DNA of 64,000 nucleotides from Anaeramoeba flamelloides (GCA_027625915.1 JANTQA010000016.1:377001-441000); one strand, 5' to 3'; counted from the stretch's first letter, positions 26,107 through 38,548 are shown. Notes: generated by a model from the letters alone, not told the origin. Made by a program: numbers and translations.

Positions 26107-26242
26107 AGTTAAGGCTCAAAATTCAAATTCTAATAAAAAATTTGTTTAAAAGAAAATATCAAAAAATATGCCTTAATTTGAGATTTTTTTTCTGTCTTAA
26201 ATTCCGTTCAAAGTTCATGTCTTAAATGTAGAACTGACTTTA
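26107..26242. repeat. Degraded family C MITE remnant
   Basis: GTTAAGGCTCAAAATTCAAA, TGCCTTAATTTGAGATTTTT and GAACTGACTTTA follow the order of the intact 197 bp element at 51053-51249. One arm is shortened and the copy is clearly older. Confidence 0.65.
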
Positions 26243-27029
26243 AATATTATATCAACTGTTCGAAGAACAAAAAAAAATATCAAAAAAATTAAATTTTCTA
26301 ATGAATTGTTTAATAAATAAAAATTTTCTGAACCAAAACTAGTCCTATATTCAGAAATGAAAATTAAAATCACAGTTCATTTTGGGTAATTTTTTTTTTT
26401 TGGAATAAGAGGTAATTTTTTATTCTAAAATTTTCGAATTAAAAGTTTTTCTAAACAGAAATAAAAATAAAACCGAGTAAAGAATAAGCTATTATGTCAA
26501 ATTTTATATTTAAGATGATATAATAAATGATTTTTATTTCTTTTAACTTGATAATTTTTTTCATTTTTTTTGATTTCCATTTTTTAAATTGATAAGTAAA
26601 AATATTATATATTGCAAAATCTTTACCATCCCTATTAATTTAAATATTCGTTTAACAATAAAAGAAATAAAATTATAAATAAAAAACTTTAAAAAACCTT
26701 CATAATTCAAATATGATTACTCAAAAAAAAATGAAGCTAAAATATTAATGATGATTGAGTCAAAGTACCCAGTTGTAGTATGACGAGTTACCATAATTTA
26801 AAGGATTTTAATGAACATTGAAAAACAAAATTTAGTTTGAAAAATTATAAATTGAAATCATTTTTTAATATTTTTGTAAACACTAATTTTTTCTCAATTT
26901 TTTTTTGATTTTTTTTGATAAACCTAATTCATTGATAATTTTTTTTTTTATTGAAAGATCGATCCCACTAAATAAAAATATGTTATTCTAAAGTTATTAA
27001 AACTGTGAAAAAAAGAACAATGTTTATTT

Positions 27030-27240
27030 TGATCTTCAATTAAAGATCAAAATGAAACATTATTGTTTTTTTTTTGGTTGGTTCCGTGAGAATTTTCGTT
27101 TTTCTATTTTTATAGAAAATAAATATATTCATTAAATTTGCAACCACCCACCATAAACTATTTTTTTGATATTTAATATTCTACTTATTTCTAATTTAAT
27201 CTTCAAAGGTCATTTATAGAAAATAATTGATATTTGAAAA
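27030..27240. repeat. Family L dispersed repeat, second copy
   Basis: GATCTTCAATTAAAGATC, ATTCTACTTATTTCT and AAAATAATTGATATT occur in the same order as at 9985-10200. Confidence 0.55.
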
Positions 27241-27747
27241 TAATATATTATTTACCTTCAACTGAAACAAAGTTTATCATAACTTAAGAATTTTCATATT
27301 TTCAATAAAATTAAAGAATCAAAAGAATTTTAAATAAATGTTGGGAAATGCCAAAGTTTTAAAATATTAAGAAGTAAGTAAAGATACCAAATTACTAAAT
27401 TCTTTTTTTCACCAATTTTGAAAAAAAAATTTAAAGATAAAACAAGATAATTTTAAATACGCAAGACATAAAAGGTTTTTGACAATATTATTAAAAATTA
27501 ATTATTAACCTTTAAAAGTTAAAATAATAAATAGTTCTGAATTTGTTCGAAAAACTAAAAAATATTGAAATTTAAAATCGAAATTTTTATTAAAAAAATT
27601 TTAAGAGTTCAAATCTTAGAATTACCAAGGTTTTTTTTTTTTTTTTTTTTTTTTTATAAATTAATTTGTTCTGTTTGACTCCGAATTAACAGAAACTACA
27701 AAAAAAAAAAATAAACATTAGGAATTAAATATTAAATATTGCAAATT

Positions 27748-30700
27748 TTAATTATTGGCAACATATTCAACAGAATTGGCCATTAAAAGTGCGCCATCTG
27801 TTTTACGATTCCATAAATTATGATTTGGGTTTCCTGTTGATTGTGCTAATGCCATACTAGAAACAGGCCATAAATTTAAAGCAACCACTGAACCAAAATT
27901 TTCTTTTAATTTTGATGTTGAAACTAAAATGTTACCATCTTTCCAATTTGCTATGACCTTCACCGACGAACTTTGCTCTTCAGTTTTCGATTCAATATGA
28001 CCAGAATCTTCGCCACCATCAAAAGATTTCACTCCATTCATAATATCATGCTCAGAAATAAAACTACCTAAATTAATTTGCTTTCCACTTAAATAATTTC
28101 CCTTAGCTATTGGGATAAACCCATCATTGATGATTCTTCCTTTCAACTTACCACAATAATCTGATCCTTTAATCATCGTTGTACATGTGCAAATGACCAG
28201 TCCTCTACCAGATTCAACATACGTAGCAAGTCGTTTTCCAACTAAAACAGGATTCCTAATTTATTTAGAAATTAAAAGAAAAGTAAATAAAAGTAAAGGA
28301 AGATAAAAAATTATTGAATATAACTGCTTTCGGATCAAATTATGTTGTTATTAAAGTTTTCCTGTGTATAGTTGAAGGAGAAATAAAGAAATATTTAAAT
28401 TATATGCAATTATTATAAAAACTTTACTGCTTATATATTTGTAACACATTTCAGCTAAATTTTATTCTGTGTTTTCTCATTTATAAAAGTATCCTAACGG
28501 TGGCTATTTTTATTTTTTCTTTCGAAACTCTCCATTTTTCTTTTTTTTCTTTCATAATTTAGATATATATCTATATAATTCCTCATGGTTTATTTTTTGA
28601 TTCATTTTTATAAGCTAAACTAAAATTATTTTTTCATAATTTGAAAGAAAAATTCAAGTCTTCCAAAATATGAAAATTTTGAGATACAAGAATTCATTTT
28701 TTCTTATTCAGCTTTTTTAGTAAAGCGAAAATGATTATAATTTAATTATTTTTTTAAAAATTTAATTATAATTGAAACTAATAAAGTGTAATATCTTGGT
28801 TTTCTGAAAATTTCAGTCATTTTTTGTTTCGAAAATCTAGGCACTCTATAACACGCAACGGCATTCTCTAGCACTCACATTAGAGTTTTTTTTTTATTGG
28901 AAAAAAACTTATTTATGATTTGAGAAAACAAAAATTTGAATTTTTAAAAAAATGTTTTTTTTTTTTTTTTTATTGTTTTTTTTGCTGAGAAAATAAACGA
29001 AATTCGAAAAATTTGGACATAGTTTAAACAGTTGAAAGAATAGCAATACCACACTTTAAATTCAATTTGGAAAAAATTTTGATTTTAAAAATTATTTTTT
29101 CATTTTTTGTTTTTTTTGTTTTGTTTTAATTTCCTTTTTTGCAGTTACGTAATCTGTTTCCTTAGATCTGGAATTTTTTTTCAATGGTCGATAGAAGGTT
29201 AGTGTTGAGTTTGTTAAATTGGAAAATCACATACAATTGGCTGATGGTATCTTATCATTTGATCGATCAACAATTGTTGGTGAAATTTCAACAAATTAAC
29301 CAATACATTTTTTGTTCAGATCGTTTCATTATTTTGGACACACGGATTTTTATTTTTGAGTTTTATATTTTTTACTTTTATTTGAATTAAAATGATTACT
29401 TATTAAAACATTAATACTGGGTAACTTAAATGTAGTTTTAATATTAGGTTTGGAAAAATACAATAAATTCAGTTTTTTTTTGCATATTTTTGATTTTGGG
29501 TATGTTCAAATTTTTGGAATGGAGTTTAGTTTCAAAAATCAAAATTATTTCCAAATTGAAGGAAATTGTGTTAATGTGATTCTTTAAACTGTTTTAACTG
29601 TGCCAAAAATTTGAATTTTAGTTTATTATTAGATGTTTAATATCTGTATCGAACTATTTTGGGGAATATTTAAAAGTATCAAATGCAAATCTCATTTGTT
29701 TGCAAATAAAATGATTTTTAAAATTTTTTTACAAATTCTTCCTAATAAAAAAAAACTTTCAAGAGATCTTTAAAAATAATTTTTTGTTTTAAAAACTTTT
29801 TCCAATTAAAAATTTAATAAAACAACATGTTATGAAAAAAAATAAAAAAAAATACAATGACAATCAATGACTTGGTTTGTGTTTAATGTTGATTGCAAAT
29901 TAAAAAAGGTTTGCCAATTTTTGAATATAAATTTGTAAAATCAGTAATAAAATGCAGTTTCATTTAAAAAAAAATTCATATTTCATATAGTTAACCTAAA
30001 ATATAAGTTAAATACAATCAAAATCTTTGGAACTAAAATTCTAAAATATTAGTGATATCTCTCATATAAATTTAATTTTAATGAGATATTTGCATTTTTT
30101 TTTATTATTTTGTCTTTGGTTTTTTAATTTTTTCATTTCGAAACTATTTTTCAAAAATGTTGGCTCACAGTTTTATTATGTTACTGGAAGTAGTTTTTTT
30201 AGGGTTTTATACATACTCTTATCAAAATAAACCTTCAATTTCTTAGATCAAAAACATTTTTTTTATTTTCTTCAAATTGTTGTCTTGCTTTTTAAAAATT
30301 TTATTTTGTTTTGTTTTTCTTTTTCTTTTTCTTTTTTTTGAAAAATTTTTCTTTTTCTTTTTTTGTTGATTTATTTTTCTTTTTCTTTTTTTTTGTTTTT
30401 TCTTTTTCTCTTTGACATTTTTTTTTTATGAAAGAAAACTTGAAAAAAAAAAAAACCATCTTGTAAAATACCAATAAACTTTAAAAAAATTGATTATATA
30501 ATGTCTTTTAAAATTCATATATTTCTCAGTAAAAAATTTTCTTGTTTACCTTTTTTATTTGAAAATTCAGTAATAAAAAATCGTGTATTCATATTTTCAA
30601 AAATTATGATTCACTTTTTTTTTTGTTTTTGATTTTATTTTTTATAATTTTGAAATATCAGGTTTGATTCGGTTTAAAATAATTAAAAAGGAAAATTATA

Positions 30701-33539
30701 AATTAGATTTAATTAATAATTATTTGATTTAATACAAAATAATAGTATTTTTTTTTCAATTTTTTATTTCAAGTGATTCACAATTTTTGAAATATAGTTT
30801 TGCTGTTTCAAAAAGTGAGACAAAAAAGTTTTCGAAATTATTTTTAAAGCAATCCAACAAGCCTTAATATACCTATTTTCAGTTCCTTTTTTTCAAAACT
30901 TTTTTGGTCACATTATTTTACAATTACTTTAACAACTTTTCAATTTGTCTCTTATTGGTAGAATTTACTCGTCAAAAAAATGAATTTAAGGGATCATTTT
31001 TTCAACAGCAACAGGGCAAAACATTAAAATATTTTATTGGTGATATTATGTACTGATTTATTTTATATATCTAAAGTGCCAAAAAATTATGATTGACTAA
31101 GGACTCCAGAAAAGAATAATTTTTCCTTTGAAGCAAGATCAATTTTTTTTTTCCGATTTTTTGATTAAAAAGAAAATTATTAAATTTATTTTAACAGTAT
31201 AAAAGGTTTTCACTCTGTTTATGACTATTTTCATCACTATTACACCATAAATAGTATTAATTGAAGGGAATATTAATAAAAAAAATTTTTTTTTTCTTTT
31301 CGAGATAATTCTTTTGACTAATTTGCCAAAAAATTGTATTATTGAACAACATTAGTATTATTTTAATAATAATAATAATTGTAACTATTAAAGTTTTAAA
31401 GTCAATACATTTTTTCAAACAATTTTAAAAATTTACTCAGAAAACTGCATTTATTTGAAGATGAAATTTGATTTTTTCAATATTAAATTTTCTAAAATAT
31501 ATTTGGGAATTAGGTACTTTTACCCTAAAAATTCATCATCGATTTTTTTTATTCCAAAAATGTTTTAAATTGTTATAAAGATTTTTGTTAAAAAGACCAA
31601 AAAATTTGTTAAAAAAAATTTCAAAAATTTGAAAATAGTTTTCAATTTGTTTCAAGGAATTTTTCAAAAGTTAGATGATTTTACAAGTTTCTTAACATTT
31701 ACACTTGAAAAATATCGGTATTCAAAAGATTGTCGAAAAATTGGAAAAAAGCGAAAACTATATTAAAAAATTTAAATCATTAATTCGAATTTATTATTAT
31801 TAGGCTACTTTTTTTGGTTTTATCTTGAAAATATTTGAAAATTTTGGATTTCAAAAAATAGACTCATAATTCATAAATTGTTTAGATGATTTTAACTTAT
31901 CAATTTGATCAATCAAAACACAAATGAGCAAAAAAAAAAAAAATATTAAAGATCTAAACTAGATTTTCATTTAATTTTTAAAAAAATACTATTCTCTTCA
32001 AGACATTTTTTATTAACACTCAAAATTAACGATTTTTCTGATGTAATATTATTTGCGATATTCATTAGAAACATTTTTTACAAAGAAATTCAAATTAACA
32101 AAAAAAATTTCGAATTATTTGTTTTTTTTGAGAATTTTTGTTGTAACCCCATAAACCAAAGAGAAAGGGGATTCAAAAAAAAAAAAAAACTTTTAAGATT
32201 TCTAGGTATAAAAATTTCTGAACAAAGCCTAAGAGAACTTTGAGGATAAAAATTGTTTTCTCAAATAGATTTGAGTAATTTCAAAAAGTGTAGAGAAAAA
32301 AGTTTTCAAAATTATCTTTAAAACAGACCAACAAGCTTTCATAGACCTGTTTTCAGGGTACTTTTTTTCAAAACTTTTTTTGTCACACTTTTTTAAAACG
32401 ACTTTACCAAGTTTAAAAGTTATTTCTTTTCAAAAAAAACTTTCTGGAAAAGAAAAGAATAGAAAAAAAAAAAATAAAAAAAAGGAAAAAAAATTTAAGA
32501 AAAGATAAAAGAAGAGAATTTACTTAAAATCAAAGCCAGAATAAACAAAAATAGAATCGTAACTTAGCATTGTGCTTATTGAAGGTGATTCCTGGTGAGC
32601 GTTTATAATATCTACGTGTTTAATTCCTGTTGATTGTATTGAAAGCTTGACGTCGTCTCTAAATTCTTTCGAGTCATCTGCTGCAAGCAACAAAACTTTG
32701 ATTGAGTCTCTGCTTTTCATTGATCTGCTTCGATCGCGTCCTGGCGAGTTGCCCAGCTTCTTGAGCGCAAGAGTGAGGTTATTCAATTGCTCTTTGTTTA
32801 GGATTCCAGAGTTGGCAACGCGTTGCAAGGACTTCTGAGAGAGCAGCTCAAAGCGGAAGAAATTCAGGTGCATGCCAATATATTGCTGCAGCTTCTCTGG
32901 AAGAATTGTTTCACCATTTCTTCGGAGGATGTGGATCCCCCTTTCAAACAGCCTATCAAACAAAACAATTTCGGAAACCTTTAACGCTTTACAATTCACA
33001 ATCGAGTTGATTGTTTCGTCCCGTAACTGGCTGAGGCAATTTGTTTGTGCAAGCACATCGCGAGATCTCTCGACAAAGTTTAAAGCCCGTTCGCGTACAG
33101 TGTCCGAATTCAAATTGGATCGATCCAAAACCAAGAGGCAGTTTTCAACACTTAAATTTTGCGAAATGTATTCCAAACATCGTTCTGCAAGTTCAGGAAT
33201 GCCCAAGCGTAATGAGATTTCATACACGGGTAAGCACGTTTGCTGACTTAAGTTCGATTTGCGCGTGTAGCAATGCTCCAAAATTATTAAAAAAATTTCC
33301 ATCGTGACATCGGGTAAATCTATCTGGATCATCGGTTGCACAATCGACTGCCCGCCTTCCTTCCCGTTGTTTCTTTGTGGCAATTTGGTCAGTTGATCAT
33401 AGAAAAGCCTCTTCCAAAAGACACTTGATAAACCAAGAATTAATTGGTGGCCATAAACTGTTTGTTTTTTGGTACCAACCCGAAATTTTACATCTGCAAA
33501 ATCAGAATTATTAATTAAACTCTTCAGAACTTCATCCAT
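27748..33539 (-). CDS. BTB-BACK protein with C-terminal amidotransferase-like domain, two exons
   Basis: Exons are 33539-32524 and 28255-27748 on the minus strand, 507 residues with a TAA stop. The donor GTAAAT is preceded by AA, and the acceptor AATTAG is followed by G, so the split Lys codon (AAG) is restored and the domain continues without a gap. Residues 1-127 are a BTB/POZ domain (SDFADVKFRVG, VYGHQLILGLSSVFWKRLF). Residues 130-235 look like BACK, the pair often used as Cullin-3 substrate adaptors. Residues 280-507 (KVLLLAADDS, YDSIFVYSGFDF, LATYVESGRGLVICT, DIMNGVKSFDGGEDSGHI, WKDGNILV, TDGALLMANSVEYV) resemble class I glutamine amidotransferase/ThuA-like sensor domains seen with similar wording in bacterial surface proteins. 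I see no obvious catalytic Cys-His pair, so it may bind a ligand rather than catalyse. Kelch repeats, the usual partner of BTB-BACK, are absent. Confidence 0.85.
28840..28900 (-). repeat. Family E fragment
   Basis: Its reverse complement (GAGTGC..GAATGCCGTTGCGTGTTATAGAGTGCCTAG) matches the GAGTGCCGTTAAGTGTATTA stretch at 47110-47143. Confidence 0.5.
28994..29528 (-). mobile_element. Family J MITE, 535 bp, copy 1
   Basis: The ends are TAAACGAAATTCGAAAAATT and, reverse-complemented, TAAACTCCATTCCAAAAATT, forming ~26 bp TIRs. Inside, TTGATCGATCAA and the GTTACGTAATCTGTTTCCTTAG block match, in reverse, the copies at 36468, 55721 and 59021. Length agrees with the other four full copies (534-538 bp). 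The frame at 29184-29390 is part of it and not a gene. Confidence 0.82.
29537..29640 (+). repeat. Family J right-end fragment
   Basis: AATTATTTCCAAATTGAA, GTGATTCTTTAAACTG and TGCCAAAAATTTGAATTTTAG match the right end of family J in plus orientation, directly next to the full copy. Confidence 0.6.
30598..30789. mobile_element. Family F MITE, short form (192 bp)
   Basis: Left end CAAAAATTATGATTCAC and right end GTGATTCACAATTTTTG are near-perfect inverted repeats. This is the simple two-ended form of the composite elements at 8982 and 45855. Confidence 0.7.
30807..30957. repeat. Family N MITE-like repeat, copy 1
   Basis: TTCAAAAAGTGAGACAAAAA at the left and AAAACTTTTTTGGTCACATT at the right are inverted relatives. 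The same order recurs at 32281-32430. It abuts the family F element. Confidence 0.6.
32281..32430. repeat. Family N MITE-like repeat, copy 2
   Basis: TCAAAAAGTGTAGAGAAAAA, ACCAACAAGCTTTCATAGAC and CTTTTTTTGTCACACTTTTT parallel the copy at 30807-30957. It is close to the start of the same intron. Confidence 0.6.
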
Positions 33540-34668
33540 CTTTAGATGGCTGGGGGTAATAAAAAGTAAATAAAAAAAATAAAAAATAAATAATAATAAT
33601 TAATTAAAAATACAGTTTTAAAATTGTAGTCAACCTTTTATTTCAGCCAATATTTACCCTCTCTTGTTTGTTTTCAATTATTAAAATTTTGGAGTGACTT
33701 ATTTTCAAGTTTGGTTTTTATTCAAAATAGTAAAAATACTTGTTTCGAAAGACAGGCAATTGTTTTATCTTTTTTTTTTTTTTTTTTTTTTTGTTGTTTT
33801 CAAATATTTTGATGTTTAAGGTGGTACTTTTTAAAAAGAATTCTTCAGTACACATCTCAGATACTGTCATTATGTTTGGGCTTAAGTAAATACGATCTTT
33901 TATCAGAAGATTAATCAAAACTTGTTTTGTAAAAATTTCGATCTTTTTATTATTTGTTTCGACATTTCATTTTTTGTTCTATTTACATAGCCACTGTCAA
34001 CAAAGTCGTCCAAACAGTTCAAACAAAGTATGAAGAGTTGTTATTAGTCTTTGATTGGGAAACATTCCAAGTATAGTAGTAAAAAAAATATTCTACATGA
34101 AAAAAAGCCCTAACAAGGTTATTGCTTGTGAATATTAGCTAAAATTGTTGTGTAATTGCAATCTTTTCAATCAAATCCTTTTAGTAAATAACCAAATTTT
34201 TTATGAACCCGGATAATAAACCTAGCTAAAGTTCATTAAAGTTAGGTGTCTCTGGAATACTCAAGTGATTGTTTGATAAATTAAATAGATCAACTTTTTT
34301 TGAAAAACAATTAAGAGTTTTATAGATGTTTGCTAGAAAAATGGGAAATGATAATTTTTATTCTTGTATGTGATTGATCGAATAATGTTTTGAACAAGTG
34401 TAATTTCATTGATCATCATTCTAATAAGTGGGTGAGTTATAATTTTCAAATTTTGATTCTTATAAAAGTATTTGCTTTTAAATAAAAGAAATTTCACAAC
34501 AATTTTACTGTTATTCACAATAAAAAAAATCTTGTTAGGGATTTTTATCCATGCCTGGTATTTTTTCACTACTATATATTTAAAATTAAATAATGTTGTC
34601 AAAATAATGGCTACATAAAAGTTTCCTTGGTGGTTCACAATTAATGGTGTATATTTTTTTTTTTTTTT

Positions 34669-35000
34669 GGTATTGAAGACAAAAGTTTAACAGTTCAAAG
34701 AAACCAATAATAAACGATAAGCAAATATAGTTTTTGATTTCTTAAAGTTCTATTATTTACAAAGAAATATGAAAAATAAAAAGATCAAATTAGAAAATTT
34801 ATTCAATAAATCGAGTTAATTTTTACGAAATTTTGAAAATTTCAAAAAACAAAAAAAATTCAAAAAAATTGTAAAAAATTAGAAAAAATTTTCAACAAAT
34901 AACTTTCCTAATTTCAAAATTTCCCTGAAAAAACCAAGGTATTTACTTTCAAAATTGATTTGAATTATGGTATTATTGGATATTTAATATGACGATACAT
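34669..35000 (+). repeat. Family I dispersed repeat, copy 1
   Basis: Words AGTTCAAAGAAACC, AATAATAAAC, TTTCTTAAAGTTCTA, AAATTTATTC, TTTTCAACAAAT and TTCAAAATTGATTTGAA occur in the same order as at 38680 and 63052. The length is about 330 bp. No clear TIR was found. Confidence 0.6.
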
Positions 35001-35066
35001 TGTAACACAATAAAAAAAATACGTTGATTTTATTTTATAACACAAATTATATAGTCTGGTACACAC

Positions 35067-35982
35067 TATGCTTAATTTCAAAAATAGGGGAAAATTTTTG
35101 ATTGAAAAAAAATGTAGTTACTCATTTAGTGAATACCAAAACTCAACCCAGAAAAATCAGAACTTAAAACTTAAAAATAACTGTCTAAAACACACTTTTC
35201 TGTTTTAATTATTATTTCTAATAAAAGAATAGAGAAAAGAAACCCATTAAGAAAAAAATAAATCTGACCCTATTTTTGAAATGATTTTTCATCTTAAAAT
35301 TATCCATTTAAGATTCACCATTGCTTCCAAGAACCTTTTGAAACAACTTTCCATCAGAGTTATCAGATTTTTACTATTTACGCATTTGGTATCAACCCAA
35401 ACTTTCCTTGATACCTTTTTCAAGATAAAAAGAATCTCAACAAAAGAAAGAAAAAGAAAAGAAAGTGAAAACAAAACCAATTTTCTGAATGTACAACAAA
35501 GAACTCAAAGATAAAACGAATACGATCACATTCATCACATTGTCTCCAAATGAAAGAGAAAAGAAGATCTTATTTGATCTTGCTATTTCTTCACTTTTCA
35601 AGGAGCCATTGTAACTCATTAAAGCAAATTTGGTTGATACTTGTTTTCAAAGCAAACACTTCTTGGGTGTTTTACTTTCTTTGAATTTTACAATCCCTTT
35701 CTCCAATGTTAATTAATCTCATCTCTTGAATATTAACGGTTTTCAAAAATGTTCTTGTTCATTCAACATAAAAATAAAAATATAGAATCATTTTGAAAGA
35801 AAAATTGCAAAAAAATGAATTCAACTTTGGGTAATTTTCATTAAAAGAAGATTGTTTCTTGATTTTAAATATACAATAATAACTTTTAAATGATATTGGG
35901 TTCAGAATATTTGGTTAACACAACACACATACCAATAATTTAGAAAATACTAATGATTACCCTATTTTTGAAATTTAGCTTA
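35067..35982 (-). mobile_element. 916 bp non-autonomous TIR element, copy 2
   Basis: This is a reverse-orientation copy of 11354-12273. The right end is the intact TIR (CCTATTTTTGAAATTTAGCT). The left end has two changes (TATGCTTAATTTC). Internal blocks agree almost base for base, so the two copies separated recently. Flanking bases show no duplication here. Confidence 0.82.
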
Positions 35983-36467
35983 TTAATTTTGATCACTGTA
36001 TTAATTTTTTAAAGAAACTTTAAAAGTTATTTATATATTGAAATTTAAATTTACAGATTTGTTAAACAATTTTTTTTCAAGAGAAATTTTTATAGAAACA
36101 AAATCAATTTAGGAAATCAATTTCCCCAAAAAACATCAAAACCAAATTACAAATATAATTTCAAAATTTTACTTTGAAAAGAAAAAAAAAGCGATATAAA
36201 GTGTTTTAAAAAAAGATTTTAATGGTTTAGTATTAAAATTTTTATTTTTATTATTTTTGTTTTTATTTGTTTAAAAAAATCCAAAATTTTGGTTTACAAA
36301 CCCAAAATTCAAGAAAATTGCTATTAAAATTTTTATTTTTTTATTTAAAAACTTAAAAATATATCTTTTTGTACCCCTAAAATGAAAATTTTCTGTTACT
36401 ATGAAAAAACTCTATGATACAAAATCCTTAGAAAATTGTATAAATAGACAAAAAAATATGATATATA

Positions 36468-37003
36468 TAAACCCCAATTCAAAATTTTAACACACCAAAA
36501 TTCGCTTTGTGAAAAAAAAAATCTTATTTAATCAATTCAAGAAGATTCACCAAATTAGAACTCATCCACTAATTGAAATGTCAACACTTGTTTATAAATT
36601 ACAATACTCTCAAAACAATAAATAAACAATTATCAATACAAATAAATCAAATGTATGTTAAAAATTTTGGAGGGAGCAAAACAAAAAAATTCATTTGCTA
36701 AATTTGTTTAAATTCTATTAGGAATATTGAGCGATCAAATGTTAGATACTACAAACTAATTTTATTTGAGTTCTTCTATTTGGAACAACTCAACTTTAGC
36801 CTAATATCAATGGTTGTAAAAATTTTTGATCCAACGAAATAAATTATGTAATTCAAACAACGAAATGTAAACAAAAACTAAAAGATGAAAAAATGATTTT
36901 CATATTTTCCCAAAATAAAAATTATCTCAAATTTCAATGAAATTGTATTATTTTGATTGTTTGAAACGTTTTATTTGTGTGGAAAATTTTGAATTTTAGT
37001 TTA
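36468..37003 (+). mobile_element. Family J MITE, 536 bp, copy 2
   Basis: Ends TAAACCCCAATTCAAAAT and TGAATTTTAGTTTA are inverted repeats. Inside are GAGCGATCAAATGTTAGATAC and CTAAAAGATGAAAAAATGAT. It is a sister of the reversed copy at 38013-38548, with which it forms a large imperfect palindrome. An (AT)n run follows the right end. Confidence 0.8.
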
Positions 37004-37669
37004 TATATATATATATATATTATTAAAAAAACTTGATAAGTTTCTTTGTATTTTCAAATTGATTTGTTAAAATAGCTTTATAGAAAATTACACTAAAAAA
37101 ATTTATTTTTAAGTATTTTTTTTAATATCAGGACCAAAAAAATAAAAATTTCATTTAACTAGCAGTATGTATAACACAAAAATTGAAGAAAAAATATCAT
37201 CGGAAATACTGAATATATAAACTTTTAAAAAGTTTGATAAGTTGAAAAAAATCACAAAGAATTAATTCAGATTTCAAAAACAAGATGATTCACTAAGGTT
37301 ATTTATATTATTTTATATAGTGTATCAAAAATTTTTACCCCAAAAATTACCAAGAAAGCAATCAAGGTTTTAAAAGCGAAAGAAAATAAAAAATAATAGA
37401 ATCAAGTCAAATAACCGATAAAAATTATATAGTACACTGATCTAGTAAATATTCATATAAAACACAAATAAAAAAATACACAAAAAAATAATAATCAATA
37501 TATCAGAAATGATCAAACAAACTATAATAAATAATTGTATTGATAATTTTTTTTTGAAATAAAAGCAACATAATTTGATTTATGAAATTTTCGAGACAAA
37601 AACAACTGAGTTAATTTGAATTTATTTATTTAACTGAATTCAAATGCAACAAAAAAAAATAATAATTTA

Positions 37670-37840
37670 AATTTTCAGATAGAGGGGTAAACAGATTATG
37701 TAATTGGACAAACAAAATGAAAAGAAAAAATAAAAACAACTGTTAAATATTTTGAAAAATCATAAAAATTGTTTTCAAATTGAATGGGGTAACATGAATG
37801 TTATTCTTTTAACAATTTTAATTGTCTCAATAATTTTGAA
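37670..37840 (+). repeat. Family J right-half fragment
   Basis: GATTATGTAATTGG, AACAAAATGAAAAG, TTTTCAAATTGAATGGGGTA and TTTAACAATTTTAATTGTCTC follow the order of the right half of family J. The short frame at 37752-37958 falls in it. Confidence 0.55.
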
Positions 37841-38012
37841 TTTTTATTTATCTATAAAGAATTGTCCAAACAGTACCTTTTTGAAAAGATTATTTGATGG
37901 ATTTGAGGAAAAAATATTTCAAAAAACTTTTATTCAAAAGAAAAAATATATGTGCTAAATTAAAAGAAGATAATATAAAAATTTATATAAATTTGAAATA
38001 AAAAAAAAAAGA

Positions 38013-38548
38013 TAAATTGAAATTCAAAATTTTGAAGAGAGTTAACACGGTCCAAACAAACAAAATAATACAATTTCATTAAAATTGTAAATAATTTTGA
38101 TTTTTGTAAAATATGAAAATCATTTTTTCATCTTTTAGTTTTTTTTTTCATTTCATTTTTCGAATTTTGTAACTTGTTTCAGTTGATCAAAAATTATTTC
38201 AACCGTTGATATTAGATTAAAGTTGATTTATTCAAAATAGAAGAACTCAAATGAAAACAGTGTTTAGTATCTAACCATTTGATCAATCAATATTCCTAAT
38301 AGAATTTTAACAAATTTACCAAATGAATTTTTTTGTTTTACTCTCTCCAATATTTTGAACACTGCAATAATTTATTATTATTGTTAATTACTTATTTTTT
38401 GTTTTGTGGGTATTGTAATTTATAAAAGTTTTTTAGCATTCCAATTAGGAAATTGTTTTAATTTGGTATTTCTACGAGAATTGATTAAATAAGATTTTTT
38501 TTTTCAAAAATTGAATTTTGGTGTGTTAAAATTTTGAATTGGGGTTTA
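38013..38548 (-). mobile_element. Family J MITE, 536 bp, copy 3
   Basis: Its reverse complement starts TAAACCCCAATTCAAAATTT and aligns along the full length of copy 2, including CTAAAAGATGAAAAAATGAT. Copies 2 and 3 are closer to each other than to the copies at 28994, 55721 and 59021, so they form a subfamily. Confidence 0.8.

Larger units (their letters stand above)
22113..27747. other. 5.6 kb gene-free A+T-rich region
   Basis: This lies between the convergent 3' ends of the ADA gene and the BTB gene. It is low-complexity A+T sequence with no recognised gene. A degraded family C remnant (26107-26242) and a family L repeat (27030-27240) are listed separately. Both flanking genes end here, so it needs to hold only their 3' ends. 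Confidence 0.65.
28256..32523 (-). other. 4.27 kb intron of the BTB-BACK gene, rich in MITEs
   Basis: The GT-AG intron is set by frame and domain continuity of the flanking exons. A CTAAA branch-like motif lies about 14 nt before the acceptor. It contains a full family J element (28994-29528), a J end fragment (29537-29640), a family F element (30598-30789), two family N repeats (30807-30957, 32281-32430) and a short reverse piece of family E (28840-28900). No gene is recognised. Confidence 0.82.

Noticed and set aside
32647-33307. Plus-strand frames of 63-124 codons over the BTB exon
   Set aside because: They are antisense to a clear BTB-BACK coding exon.
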